DNA of 64,000 nt from Paludibacteraceae bacterium (GTDB taxonomy: Bacteria; Bacteroidota; Bacteroidia; Bacteroidales; Paludibacteraceae): NCBI GenBank assembly GCA_017962085.1, contig JAGCWA010000016.1, positions 62,001-126,000 of the forward strand. The letters run 5' to 3'. The notes beneath the pieces are model-generated. The model had not been told where the DNA came from. It was given only the letters and a program-made list of their open reading frames with translations, and did no database searches. The stretch's first letter is position 1. Each line of letters begins with the position of its first letter. Shown here one piece after another: positions 16,668-24,616 of the stretch. A program made the translations under genes and the position numbers.

Positions 16668-16845
16668 CACGTATAGTTTTCCGCAAAGATACTATTTTTT
16701 TGCTTTTTACGCATCAGTAAAAAAAATGATTATCGCAGGGAGGGAAGATGCGGAATCCATACCCCGCATATAGGTGACGGCACGAACACAAGCAGGCGAT
16801 TCCTTTCGGGACCGCCTGTTCCGCATACAACAAAAAGACAAAATG
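16668..16845. other. Spacer upstream of hisI, no gene seen
   Basis: About 180 bases between the hisI start and a minus-strand terminator. It should carry the hisI promoter. The palindromic pair GCAGGCG (16793-16799) and CGCCTGT (16813-16819) could form a small hairpin. Nothing coding is evident. Confidence 0.5.
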
Positions 16846-16882
16846 AAAAAAGGCGCAGCCAATACCAAGACTTGGCCACGCC
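16846..16882 (-). terminator. Minus-strand terminator in a gene-free stretch
   Basis: An 11-bp stem (16852-16862 with 16872-16882, two G-T wobbles on the RNA) and 9-base loop, followed by six T residues on the minus strand (complement of 16846-16851). No annotated minus-strand gene lies upstream of it, which is why a small RNA is proposed. Confidence 0.8.
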
Positions 16883-17200
16883 CATACTTTTAGAAAACCT
16901 TCCCTTCTTTGCCTATAAATATGTGTTAAAGGTTTCTTTCCAACAGAACAGATCAGCCGTCAAACAATTGTCTGACGGCCTCTCCGTCATGTTTCATAAT
17001 AGTGTATGTATATATAGGTTGCTTTTGTCTAATGTCCATCCTTCAATATGCAGCATAGCCGTCATACCCGCAAGTAATCAAACATTACCTAATTGTATGT
17101 ATAGAGATGTCACCCTTATATATCCGACTCCACAAAACAAATCATCAAAGAACCACTTCCAACATCGGAAAAACAATCACTATATCCCGTCAATGCTTAC
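16846..17200 (-). ncRNA. Candidate small RNA of about 350 nt
   Basis: The 829-base gap between hisI and the creD locus has no convincing gene, yet its minus strand has a promoter -7 element (CAAAGATA complement at 17205-17212, reads TATCTTTG) and a terminator at 16846-16882. In between there is a 10-bp hairpin with an AATT loop (16956-16979) and two tiny open frames (16994-17065, 23 codons; 16953-16997, 14 codons) that overlap as ATGA. It does not show the signatures of RNase P RNA or tmRNA. A leader of a lost gene is the alternative. Function unknown. Confidence 0.5.
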
Positions 17201-17204
17201 ACTG

Positions 17205-17212
17205 CAAAGATA
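17205..17212 (-). promoter_or_regulatory. -7 element for the candidate small RNA
   Basis: The minus strand reads TATCTTTGC, an exact TAnnTTTG match. No TTTG is found at the usual distance upstream, so only half of the promoter is supported. Confidence 0.5.
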
Positions 17213-17434
17213 CGGCCTTTTGATATTTCAGCGTTATAAATTCATTTCAAAAACATATAGTTTTGCGTCAGGACTAGCGTTAGAAGCGAATAAAAGTTAA
17301 GAGATAAATATTAAGCGTTAAAAAACATGAAAGGAGTGTACAAGGTGGCGAACCTGGATTCAGGGGGATTTGGCATGGTTTTAGGGAGGAATAGGAATCC
17401 CCGAAAATTTTTCCATCATTTTTTCGCTAAAATA

Positions 17435-17466
17435 TTTGCGTGGTTCATTTTTTATCATTTACTTTG
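17435..17466 (+). promoter_or_regulatory. Promoter of the creD locus
   Basis: TTTG (17435-17438), 20 bases, then TTACTTTG (17459-17466), one mismatch from TAnnTTTG. It overlaps the operator-like palindrome at 17461-17477, so binding there would block transcription. Confidence 0.6.
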
Positions 17467-17477
17467 CAGTACAAAGT
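17461..17477 (+). promoter_or_regulatory. Operator-like palindrome 1 of the creD locus
   Basis: ACTTTG, five bases, CAAAGT: perfect 6-bp arms. An identical pair of arms with the same spacing occurs at 18427-18443 before creD. It overlaps the promoter and lies 20 bases before the first gene. The winged-helix protein encoded between the two sites is the likely binder (inference). Confidence 0.6.
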
Positions 17478-17496
17478 TCTTTTTAAACTTACAAGA

Positions 17497-18105
17497 ATGG
17501 AAAACAAAGAGGTGATAAACACATTGTCAGAGATTCGGGACATGATGGCCAAGTCGTCAAAGGTCTTGTCCTTGAGCGGACTATCATGCGCATTGGTCGG
17601 GGTACTCGCCCTGCTGGCATGCGGTGCGGCCCAATATGTTCTGAACAACACATCCTGGATGCACTACCAGAAGGTATCCATCCTAACAACGCTAGCGCTG
17701 ATATTACTGGTCATCTGCGTCGCGACGGTTTTCCTTTTCGCAAGACACAAGGCGAAGAAAAACAACTACAGGTTCACGTTCGACCAAACGAGCCGCAGGA
17801 TGTTATGGAACTTCGCCATACCGCTCATCACCGGAGGCGTCCTCTGCATAGGACTGATCCATCAGGCACACTACGGACTGACATCCTCCATGATGCTGAT
17901 CTTCTACGGACTGGCGCTCATCAACCTCTCAAGCTATACGTTCTCCTCCACGAAATACCTTGGGTACGCGCAGGTGATACTAGGCCTGATCGACTTCATG
18001 GCGGTCAACCATTCCCTGATTTTCTGGGCCCTCGGCTTCGGCGTGTGCCACATCATATACGGTATTCTCTTTTACTTTTTGAAAGAAAGGAAGGGTGAGA
18101 GATGA
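17497..18105 (+). CDS. Polytopic membrane protein of the creD locus
   Basis: 202 residues from ATG at 17497; the frame is open further upstream (17440) but that part overlaps the promoter. A short N-terminal cytoplasmic helix (ENKEVINTLSEIRDMMAKS) precedes six or so membrane helices grouped as two, then four. No family name is recognised. Its TGA overlaps the ATG of the winged-helix gene (ATGA), a pairing seen with other small HTH regulators and their membrane partners. It may be the sensor or target of that regulator. Confidence 0.8.
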   Translation: MENKEVINTLSEIRDMMAKSSKVLSLSGLSCALVGVLALLACGAAQYVLNNTSWMHYQKVSILTTLALILLVICVATVFLFARHKAKKNNYRFTFDQTSRRMLWNFAIPLITGGVLCIGLIHQAHYGLTSSMMLIFYGLALINLSSYTFSSTKYLGYAQVILGLIDFMAVNHSLIFWALGFGVCHIIYGILFYFLKERKGER

Positions 18106-18407
18106 ATATGAGTTTGGAACATATCAACAAGGCTTTCGAAAGCAAGGTCAGGTTAGGCATCATGTCCGCCCTGATGGTGAACGAGGAGATCGATTTCACT
18201 ACCCTGAAATCACTGCTCGACCTCACGGACGGCAACCTGGCCAGCCACACGAGGAGCCTGGAGGAGTTGGGATATATCCAGTCCAAGAAGCAATTCATCG
18301 GACGGAAGCCTAACACCACCTTCCAGATGACCGAAACCGGGAAAGCCGCCTTCTCGGAGCACCTGAAAGCTCTGGAAGACTTCTTGAAAATTTCATTAGG
18401 CAATTAA
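18102..18407 (+). CDS. Winged-helix transcriptional regulator (HTH_34-like)
   Basis: 101 residues forming a single winged-helix domain: helix 1 around INKAFESKVRLGIMSALMV, helix 3 in TDGNLASHTRSLEELGYI, and the wing YIQSKKQFIGRKPNTTFQMT. This is the ArsR/MarR-like winged helix DNA-binding family often linked to CreD in Bacteroidota. There is no metal-binding Cys cluster. It overlaps the preceding gene by four bases and is followed by creD. It is the best candidate for the protein that reads the two ACTTTG-N5-CAAAGT sites. Confidence 0.85.
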   Translation: MNMSLEHINKAFESKVRLGIMSALMVNEEIDFTTLKSLLDLTDGNLASHTRSLEELGYIQSKKQFIGRKPNTTFQMTETGKAAFSEHLKALEDFLKISLGN

Positions 18408-18426
18408 CTTATTTTTTTAACTATAT

Positions 18427-18443
18427 ACTTTGAAATTCAAAGT
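18427..18443 (+). promoter_or_regulatory. Operator-like palindrome 2, before creD
   Basis: ACTTTG, five bases, CAAAGT, the same arms and spacing as the site at 17461-17477. It lies 19 bases before the creD start and again takes in a TTTG that could serve as the -7 element. Confidence 0.6.
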
Positions 18444-18462
18444 GCTTTAAAACATTACGGAT

Positions 18463-19839
18463 ATGGAAAACGAGAAATTATTCAACTTTGGGAACCAAGA
18501 AGTTCCAACCGAGGGGAAAGCAAAGACTAAGAACCTCAAATTCAAGATTGCGGCGATAGTAGTGATCATATTACTGCTATTGATACCGAAGTTCATGATC
18601 CAAGACCTGATCAAGGAGAGAGAGCGGACCTCCAAAGATGCGATGAGCGAAGTGTACGAGAAATGGGGAGGCGGACAAGTTTTGGTAGGTCCCACACTCA
18701 GTATTCAATGCAAAGAAATCCGACAGGAAATAATAGACAACAAGCAAAAAAGCATAATGAAGAACGTCACCTACCACCTGCTACCCAACACCTTGTCCTT
18801 CAACGGAGAAGTAAACACGGAGAGCAAGCACCGAGGCATCTACAAAATCGTGACATTCAAAGGTCCGATAGAGGTGAAAGGAAAATTCACATTCACGGAG
18901 GAAGAGTGGAACAAAATGAGTAAAAGCGCCTTCAACGGGAAGGTTAAAATCAACTTCGGGTTGTCTGACCTGAAAGGCATCTGCGAAGAGACGAAGATCA
19001 CCCTCGGAGGGAAGGTCTACACATTGGAGCCCGACGGCAATGGTATCTGCTCAGGGACCAGCCAACTCTCCGCTGTCATCGACACGCAGGAATGGACGGA
19101 GTTGCAGGAGATTCCTTTCTCTATGAACATCACCCTAAGGGGAAGCCAATCACTTCAGTTCACGCCTGTGGGCAAGAGCACCACCGTACATTTATCGTCT
19201 GATTGCCAAACTCCTAGCTTCTGCGGCAACTTCCTGCCTGACGATTCCTCAGACTCCACGATAGCGGGAGGAGGATTCTCCAGGAAATGGGAAGTATCCT
19301 ACTTGAACCGCAACTATCCACAATTCTACGACGAAAGCATGGAATCGTACAACTATGAGATCAGCAAATCGGCCTTCGGTGTGAACCTTCTCGTGCCAGT
19401 GGGACATTACCAGAAGTCCCTGCGATGCGTGAAGTACGCGATACTCTTCATCGTCCTCACCCTAGCGGTATTCTTCTTCATCGAGATGATCCACAAGAAG
19501 AACATTCACCCTGTGCAATACGCATTGGTCGGATTGGCGCTCACCCTCTTCTACTCGCTGCTGCTCTCCTTCTCCGAGCACATCGGCTTCACACCCGCCT
19601 ACATCGTCTCGACACTGATGACGGTCTCCCTGTTAACCATCTACACGACGGCTGTGTTAAAAATCAAAAAGACAGCCTTTTACATCGGAGGAGCCTTATT
19701 ACTGCTCTACGTCTATATCTTCGTGCTGATTCAAATGGAGAGCTATGCGCTTTTGGCGGGCAGCCTCGGTCTATTCGCCATACTGGCCTTCTTCATGTAC
19801 CTCTCCCAAAAGATCGAATGGAACGGAGAAAAGCAATAG
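18463..19839 (+). CDS. creD: CreD-family inner membrane protein
   Basis: 458 residues. One membrane helix near residues 27-46 (FKIAAIVVIILLLLIPKF), a large periplasmic domain (about 50-320), then five closely spaced helices to the C-terminus. This is the CreD architecture. CreD affects envelope integrity and colicin and beta-lactam responses in enterobacteria; in Bacteroidota its role is not settled. It is controlled together with the membrane protein and winged-helix genes upstream, judged from the shared operator, but has its own copy of the site. Confidence 0.88.
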   Translation: MENEKLFNFGNQEVPTEGKAKTKNLKFKIAAIVVIILLLLIPKFMIQDLIKERERTSKDAMSEVYEKWGGGQVLVGPTLSIQCKEIRQEIIDNKQKSIMKNVTYHLLPNTLSFNGEVNTESKHRGIYKIVTFKGPIEVKGKFTFTEEEWNKMSKSAFNGKVKINFGLSDLKGICEETKITLGGKVYTLEPDGNGICSGTSQLSAVIDTQEWTELQEIPFSMNITLRGSQSLQFTPVGKSTTVHLSSDCQTPSFCGNFLPDDSSDSTIAGGGFSRKWEVSYLNRNYPQFYDESMESYNYEISKSAFGVNLLVPVGHYQKSLRCVKYAILFIVLTLAVFFFIEMIHKKNIHPVQYALVGLALTLFYSLLLSFSEHIGFTPAYIVSTLMTVSLLTIYTTAVLKIKKTAFYIGGALLLLYVYIFVLIQMESYALLAGSLGLFAILAFFMYLSQKIEWNGEKQ

Positions 19840-19877
19840 GCGCAATTCACATATTATTAAATAATTAAACAAACAAA

Positions 19878-19912
19878 AAGGGCGGGGATGCGCAAGTCAC
19901 ATCTTCGCCCTT
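19878..19912 (-). terminator. Hairpin between creD and the UvrD-like helicase gene
   Basis: A 13-bp stem (19878-19890 with 19900-19912, two wobbles) and a 9-base loop. The T-tract is on the minus strand (complement of AAAAA just before the stem), so it mainly serves the helicase gene; it may also slow read-through from creD. Confidence 0.75.
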
Positions 19913-19915
19913 ATG

Positions 19916-19977
19916 ATATTTATTTACTATTTAGCTATTTACGATTTACTATTTAGATATTTATGATTTAGACATTT
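19916..19977. repeat. ATTTACTATTTAGC-type intergenic repeat
   Basis: About 60 bases of imperfect ATTTACTA / ATTTAGCT / ATTTACGA units, the same family as 12644-12730, here between the helicase stop and its terminator hairpin. Confidence 0.75.
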
Positions 19978-19979
19978 AT

Positions 19980-21989
19980 TTAACCGAAGTCGAAATCGTC
20001 CGTCACGTCAAAGCCTACGACGGGTCCTTGGTAGTCCATCTCGGGGTTCAGGCGGGCGGTGCGGGTCACCTCCTTCTCCACCAGTTCGTCTGGCAGTTCG
20101 TTGAAGAAGTAAAGGCTTTCCGTCGGGTCTTCGGACTGCGGGTCCACATGGATGGAATGGACGTTGCGGTAGATATGCAATTCATCCTTGGCGCGCGTGA
20201 GGGCTACGTAGAGGCAACGACGCTCTTCCTCCACCGCATCGGGTCCCGACTCGATGGAGCGCAGGGTTGGGAAAGAGGCGGGCGAAGCCTTCAGCAGATA
20301 GCAGATATTGGCCTCCAATCCCTTGGCGGAGTGGATGGTTGTGAGGATGCAAGCGTCCTCCGGACCGTTCTCTCCCTGCTTGACCGTCGTCTCCAATTTA
20401 GGATCCAGCACATATTCCGAGACGAACTCCTGAATACCCGTGGTGCCGAGCGCCACTTCCTGCAGCACTTCAAAGTCTTGCTTACGCCATTTCCACTCGT
20501 CTTTGTAGAGTTCCTTCAACCGATCCTCCATCGTCTCCAACGTTTTGGAGATGGCTTGGGAAGGAGAGAACTGCAGGGTACTGATATTGCGTAGGGTTAG
20601 CGTGATCTCCTCCTGCAGGCCATTCCCCGCCAGCTTATCGAGACACTTGTCCAGCGTCTCCTCCTCGATGACGTTATTGATGATCCTGGAGGCGCTGACC
20701 TCGCCAATGCCCCGCCAAAGAAGCAGGTAGCGCATCCAGGCCAGCTCATCCTTGTAGTTCGCCACGATGCGCATCGGTGACACCACGTCACGCACATGCT
20801 TGGACTGCATCAACCCCACCCCACCGAAGATGATGTAAGGAATCTTTTTCGAGATGCACTGCGACTCCACGGTACGAAGGCCATACAAAGAGCGGGAAAG
20901 GACCATGTTGTCCTCGTACTTCGCCCCCTTATCCACAATGCTCCGGCGGATCTTCTCCGTCACGTCGTTCGCCTCGTCCCACTCGTTCTCGCACGTCACC
21001 ACCACAGGTTTCTTCCCCTTGCCACGGACAGAGGAGAGTTCCTTGTCGTAGTGCAAAGGAGACTTCGCCAGCACCCAGTTGGAGAGGTCCAGGATCTCCT
21101 GCGTGGAGCGGTAGTTGAGGGTGAGTTTCATCATCTCGGACTGAGGCACCACCGAAGTGAAGTTGTGCATGGTCTTGAAGTCCGCCCCACGGAAGGCATA
21201 GATGCTCTGCGCATCGTCGCCCACACAGAAGAGGTGGCATCGCTCGTAGAAGGAGCTAAGCAGCTCATATTGGAGCGGGTTGGTGTCCTGCATCTCGTCC
21301 ACCAAGATATGGTCGTAGCGGGAAGAGACAAACCGTCTCGCCTCCGCATTCTTCTTGAGTCCCTTGGAGACGACGTTCAGTATATCGTCATAATCCATGT
21401 ATTTATGCACCGTCTTGTAGGCCATGTATCGTTTGATGATCTCCTCGTAGACAGGCTTATTGAGTTCTATGCTCTTCAACGTGGCGGGGTCCTCCCTTGA
21501 AGCGTTGTCGTAGAGCTTCATGCGCATCGCGTCCGACAGGCTGCAGCAGGCATTGATGGCGAAGGAGTAGACCTCCAATATCGAGGAGGGTTTCACCACA
21601 TGCTTCTCCTTGTCCCTTAGGCCTTTGCCGCAAAGCAGTTTCACGCAGCTCTCCCTATCCTCCTCGTCGAGCAACGTGTATTCGTGGTGCATGAAGACCT
21701 TCGGGTTGTTCATGATCACATCCATGCACCAGGAGTGGAAGGTTTGTCCACGCAGTCCGTCGACGGAGATTCCGCCGATTTCAGACTTGATGCGCTCGAC
21801 GATCTCCCGCGCCGACTTGCGGGTGAAGCTGAGGATCAGGATCCTATTCGCCGGCACACCCTGCTGAAGAAGATACTTCGCACGGGCGATGATGGTACGC
21901 GTCTTACCCGTTCCAGCCCCGGCGACCACCAATAGGTGCTTCCCGTCATATTCCACAGCCTTCCGCTGTTGTTCGTTCAATTCTTCCAT
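19980..21989 (-). CDS. UvrD/Rep-family ATP-dependent DNA helicase
   Basis: 669 residues with all superfamily 1A motifs in order: Q-motif LNEQQRKAVEY, Walker A AGAGTGKTRTI, motif II LVDEMQDTNPLQ, motif III GDDAQSIYAFRGAD, motif IV TLNYRST, motif V TIHSAKGLEAN, motif VI LYVALTRAKDELHIYR. Such helicases unwind DNA 3' to 5' during repair or replication restart. It is shorter than PcrA/UvrD (about 720) and lacks an obvious C-terminal RNA-polymerase-binding Tudor region. It is transcribed in the same direction as, and 160 bases after, a dprA gene. Confidence 0.92.
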   Translation of the reverse strand: MEELNEQQRKAVEYDGKHLLVVAGAGTGKTRTIIARAKYLLQQGVPANRILILSFTRKSAREIVERIKSEIGGISVDGLRGQTFHSWCMDVIMNNPKVFMHHEYTLLDEEDRESCVKLLCGKGLRDKEKHVVKPSSILEVYSFAINACCSLSDAMRMKLYDNASREDPATLKSIELNKPVYEEIIKRYMAYKTVHKYMDYDDILNVVSKGLKKNAEARRFVSSRYDHILVDEMQDTNPLQYELLSSFYERCHLFCVGDDAQSIYAFRGADFKTMHNFTSVVPQSEMMKLTLNYRSTQEILDLSNWVLAKSPLHYDKELSSVRGKGKKPVVVTCENEWDEANDVTEKIRRSIVDKGAKYEDNMVLSRSLYGLRTVESQCISKKIPYIIFGGVGLMQSKHVRDVVSPMRIVANYKDELAWMRYLLLWRGIGEVSASRIINNVIEEETLDKCLDKLAGNGLQEEITLTLRNISTLQFSPSQAISKTLETMEDRLKELYKDEWKWRKQDFEVLQEVALGTTGIQEFVSEYVLDPKLETTVKQGENGPEDACILTTIHSAKGLEANICYLLKASPASFPTLRSIESGPDAVEEERRCLYVALTRAKDELHIYRNVHSIHVDPQSEDPTESLYFFNELPDELVEKEVTRTARLNPEMDYQGPVVGFDVTDDFDFG

Positions 21990-22149
21990 TGTAAATTATT
22001 TGAGACATATCCCCAAACGACGAGGAAGGAAGAGACTTTTCCGCCAAAGCCCAACCATTTGTCTGACGCAAAATTAAGGATTTGGAGACATCCGCCGAAA
22101 TAAAACAGAGGGATTTCACAAGAGAGTTTTCAACCATCCATCACACCGC

Positions 22150-23064
22150 TCACACGGAGGCCTTGCGCAGCAACTCCACGACGGAAGGCACATCCGAGCC
22201 CCGCAGGTACTGCGCACCCAGTTCCACCAGCCGTCTGTTCCCCTCGCAGACAGGCAACCGACGGACCGACTCATCCTTGTAATAGACCGAATACAAGGGT
22301 TTGCCCAACGACAACGCATTGTTCGCCACGTACATGGCGCCCCCCTCCACACCCGTCTGTAGGACAATCACCACATGGGAGAGCGCAGAGACCAAACGGT
22401 CACGCGCGATGAAATTATACTTGCTCACCTGCGTACCGACAGGATACTCGGAAAGGAGCAATCCACCCGCCTCAACGATTTCACGTGCCAAAGCGGAGTG
22501 TTCCGAAGGATAGACCCGATCCAGACCATGCGCAAGAACCGCCACGGTCTTCCCCTTCGCCAGCAAAGCGCCCCGATGCGCCGAGGCATCACAGCCGCTC
22601 GCCAAGCCCGAGACGACACAAAAGCCCTCCTTCGCGAACTCCCTCGCCAAATAGACGCCAGCCTCAACGCCCTCCTTCGTAGGATAGCGCGTACCGATGA
22701 TCGAGACACACGGACGTTTCAGCAGAGAGATATCCCCCTTATAGTAAAGCACATAAGGAAGAGCAGGCAAACCCTTCTCATCAACAGTCTGCTCCAGTCT
22801 CGCAGGATACGCTTCCCCCTCTCTAGATAGGATTCCGACGCCCTGCGCCTCCGATGCCTGAAGGAGAGACTCCGCCAAGCGTTCCGCCTCCTCCACATGA
22901 TGAGCGGTCAGAGGGACCAGACGTCCCGCCACCCGCACCTTCGCACCACAAGCCGACAAGCGAGGGAAGAGTTCTTCGTCCCGCATGGCATCCACCATGG
23001 GAACATATTTGGAACCCACCCCAAACAAATTCTGAATCGTAACAATCTGCTTAACCGTCAACAT
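22150..23064 (-). CDS. dprA: DprA/Smf-type DNA-processing protein
   Basis: 304 residues from ATG at 23064 (a TTG four codons upstream is also open). DprA loads RecA on incoming single-stranded DNA. The Rossmann-like core shows IGTRYPTKEG, a variant of GSRxxT, and SGLASGCDASAHRGAL. SEYPVGTQVSKYNFIARDRLVSALSHVVIVLQ is the second conserved block. It is shorter than typical DprA (about 360-380) and lacks a recognisable C-terminal winged-helix domain. It could be a second, divergent DprA of the genome. Confidence 0.85.
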   Translation of the reverse strand: MLTVKQIVTIQNLFGVGSKYVPMVDAMRDEELFPRLSACGAKVRVAGRLVPLTAHHVEEAERLAESLLQASEAQGVGILSREGEAYPARLEQTVDEKGLPALPYVLYYKGDISLLKRPCVSIIGTRYPTKEGVEAGVYLAREFAKEGFCVVSGLASGCDASAHRGALLAKGKTVAVLAHGLDRVYPSEHSALAREIVEAGGLLLSEYPVGTQVSKYNFIARDRLVSALSHVVIVLQTGVEGGAMYVANNALSLGKPLYSVYYKDESVRRLPVCEGNRRLVELGAQYLRGSDVPSVVELLRKASV

Positions 23065-23145
23065 AAATGCAAACAAATACTTCTCCGGACAAAATTAGCA
23101 AAAAATCCGGACATCAGGCAAAGGTTATGAATCAGGGGACGTCGT

Positions 23146-24558
23146 TCACTTAGGGAAGCCATTGATGCGTCCCATAGAGAGCAACAAGCCCGTACTATTG
23201 TCCATGACAGCGAAGACATAAGGGCGAGACAACAACACACTGACATACGCCCCCGTTCCCCAACCAGGTCCAGTGCCATGAACATACTGTGGGCTGACAA
23301 TCGAGGCATTAACCCCAGTATTGAAGATATCTATCCGACCATCCTGCCTACAACTGGAGAGAACACCATCCACAGAAGAGAACGGTTCCTCAAACAGTTT
23401 CCTGATTCCAAGTTCCTTCAAGCAATCCCTCCACTCGTACGTTTGCGATATATAAGGGAAGAAAGGAATGCCAAGAACTGAGGTCTTCCACTCAAACGGA
23501 ATGGACTCCCATTGAACATCCGCAAGCACGTCGTCCAAGTCCTCCCCTTCATTCGGGATAAGGAACGCCACACTGAAACGCTGAATAGAATCGTTGTAGA
23601 CATTTGGGCTAAAATAGATCTCGACGAACGAATCTCCGTTATAATCATACGTGACAAAAGGGTAAGAAAGGACCTGATAACGATCCGTTTTGGCCAACCT
23701 GCACATACATGCCGTGTTCTTCGCATAGGTGATTCTCTTACTTTCCCCATTCTGTGAGACAAAATCACCGATTGAGTTTGACGCAAGGAAAGCTCCAGCC
23801 CATCTTCCTGAAACAAGGTCAGTGACATTGAGCATCAGAGAGCAATCAGAAGGGATGTCCGCATCCAGATTACCTACCCTCCATTGCGTCACCTCCTTCG
23901 CCCAATCGTTAATAAGGCTTGTCAAGGAGAGCGAGTCGTAGGAAAAATTCAAATGACCGATGGTCGCATAATAATTCTTCGTGGCCACATCCACAAAATC
24001 CTTCTTGACAGGAAGTCCTTCACGCACCCACAACGCACTCGGGAAGGCAAGCTCCACGCTATCTTTATTCGTGATGAGATAATTATATATCTTATTGTAA
24101 TACAGATTCATATTTTCCAAAGCATGCTCGCCGGAGAAGCCCAATGCGGAGAGAATCTCCTCTTTCGCACCCTCCGAAGCACCGTTCGCGCACATCGCCA
24201 AGGCCATCTGCAGAGCCAAAGGAGAGAAGAAATGGTTTTGCTCCCCTGCTTTCCCCATCGAAGGAGTGGCGCAGATTTTGGAGAAGCATTTCTTCGCGAA
24301 CCCATTGCTGGCATGCACATAAGCCCGTTCCTCCTCCGTGAGCACTAACTGTGCGGTATCGCCAATGAAATGCGGAGTCGTCCAATCGCCCACCCCCTCA
24401 GCATACTCACCTTTGTCAAAAGTGATGCTATCCACATCGTCCACTCTATACACAGACGATGAACCGTCCGATGACCAAACCCTCATTTGGTCAGGGTTCT
24501 GCGCCAAGCCACCCATCGCCGCCAAGGAGAGGAGCATTGCGCACAAAAGACTTTTCAT
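23146..24558 (-). CDS. Serpin-family protein, downstream copy
   Basis: 470 residues from ATG at 24558; ATGs at 24567 and 24576 are also in frame. A signal peptide (MKSLLCAMLLSLAAMGGLAQ) leads to a Bacteroidota N-terminal module (DQMRVWSSDGSS..VDDVDSITF) and then a serpin domain. Landmarks are NHFFSPLALQMALAMC (serpin helix B region), LNVTDLVSGRWAGAF and the C-terminal RPYVFAVMDNSTGLLLSMGRI. The stretch where inhibitory serpins have the small-residue hinge (EEGTEAAAAT-like) reads NTGVNASIVSPQYV, so protease trapping is doubtful. A paralogue lies 59 bases upstream on the same strand. Confidence 0.85.
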   Translation of the reverse strand: MKSLLCAMLLSLAAMGGLAQNPDQMRVWSSDGSSSVYRVDDVDSITFDKGEYAEGVGDWTTPHFIGDTAQLVLTEEERAYVHASNGFAKKCFSKICATPSMGKAGEQNHFFSPLALQMALAMCANGASEGAKEEILSALGFSGEHALENMNLYYNKIYNYLITNKDSVELAFPSALWVREGLPVKKDFVDVATKNYYATIGHLNFSYDSLSLTSLINDWAKEVTQWRVGNLDADIPSDCSLMLNVTDLVSGRWAGAFLASNSIGDFVSQNGESKRITYAKNTACMCRLAKTDRYQVLSYPFVTYDYNGDSFVEIYFSPNVYNDSIQRFSVAFLIPNEGEDLDDVLADVQWESIPFEWKTSVLGIPFFPYISQTYEWRDCLKELGIRKLFEEPFSSVDGVLSSCRQDGRIDIFNTGVNASIVSPQYVHGTGPGWGTGAYVSVLLSRPYVFAVMDNSTGLLLSMGRINGFPK

Positions 24559-24616
24559 ATTTATCATGGCATGCATAATCTATTCATTTTCAAAGCAATC
24601 ACAACCCGTTAACATT

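Noticed and set aside
16872-17300. Plus-strand 142-codon open frame before the creD locus
   Set aside because: No promoter or domain feature, odd composition, and it runs against a minus-strand promoter and terminator that explain the region better.
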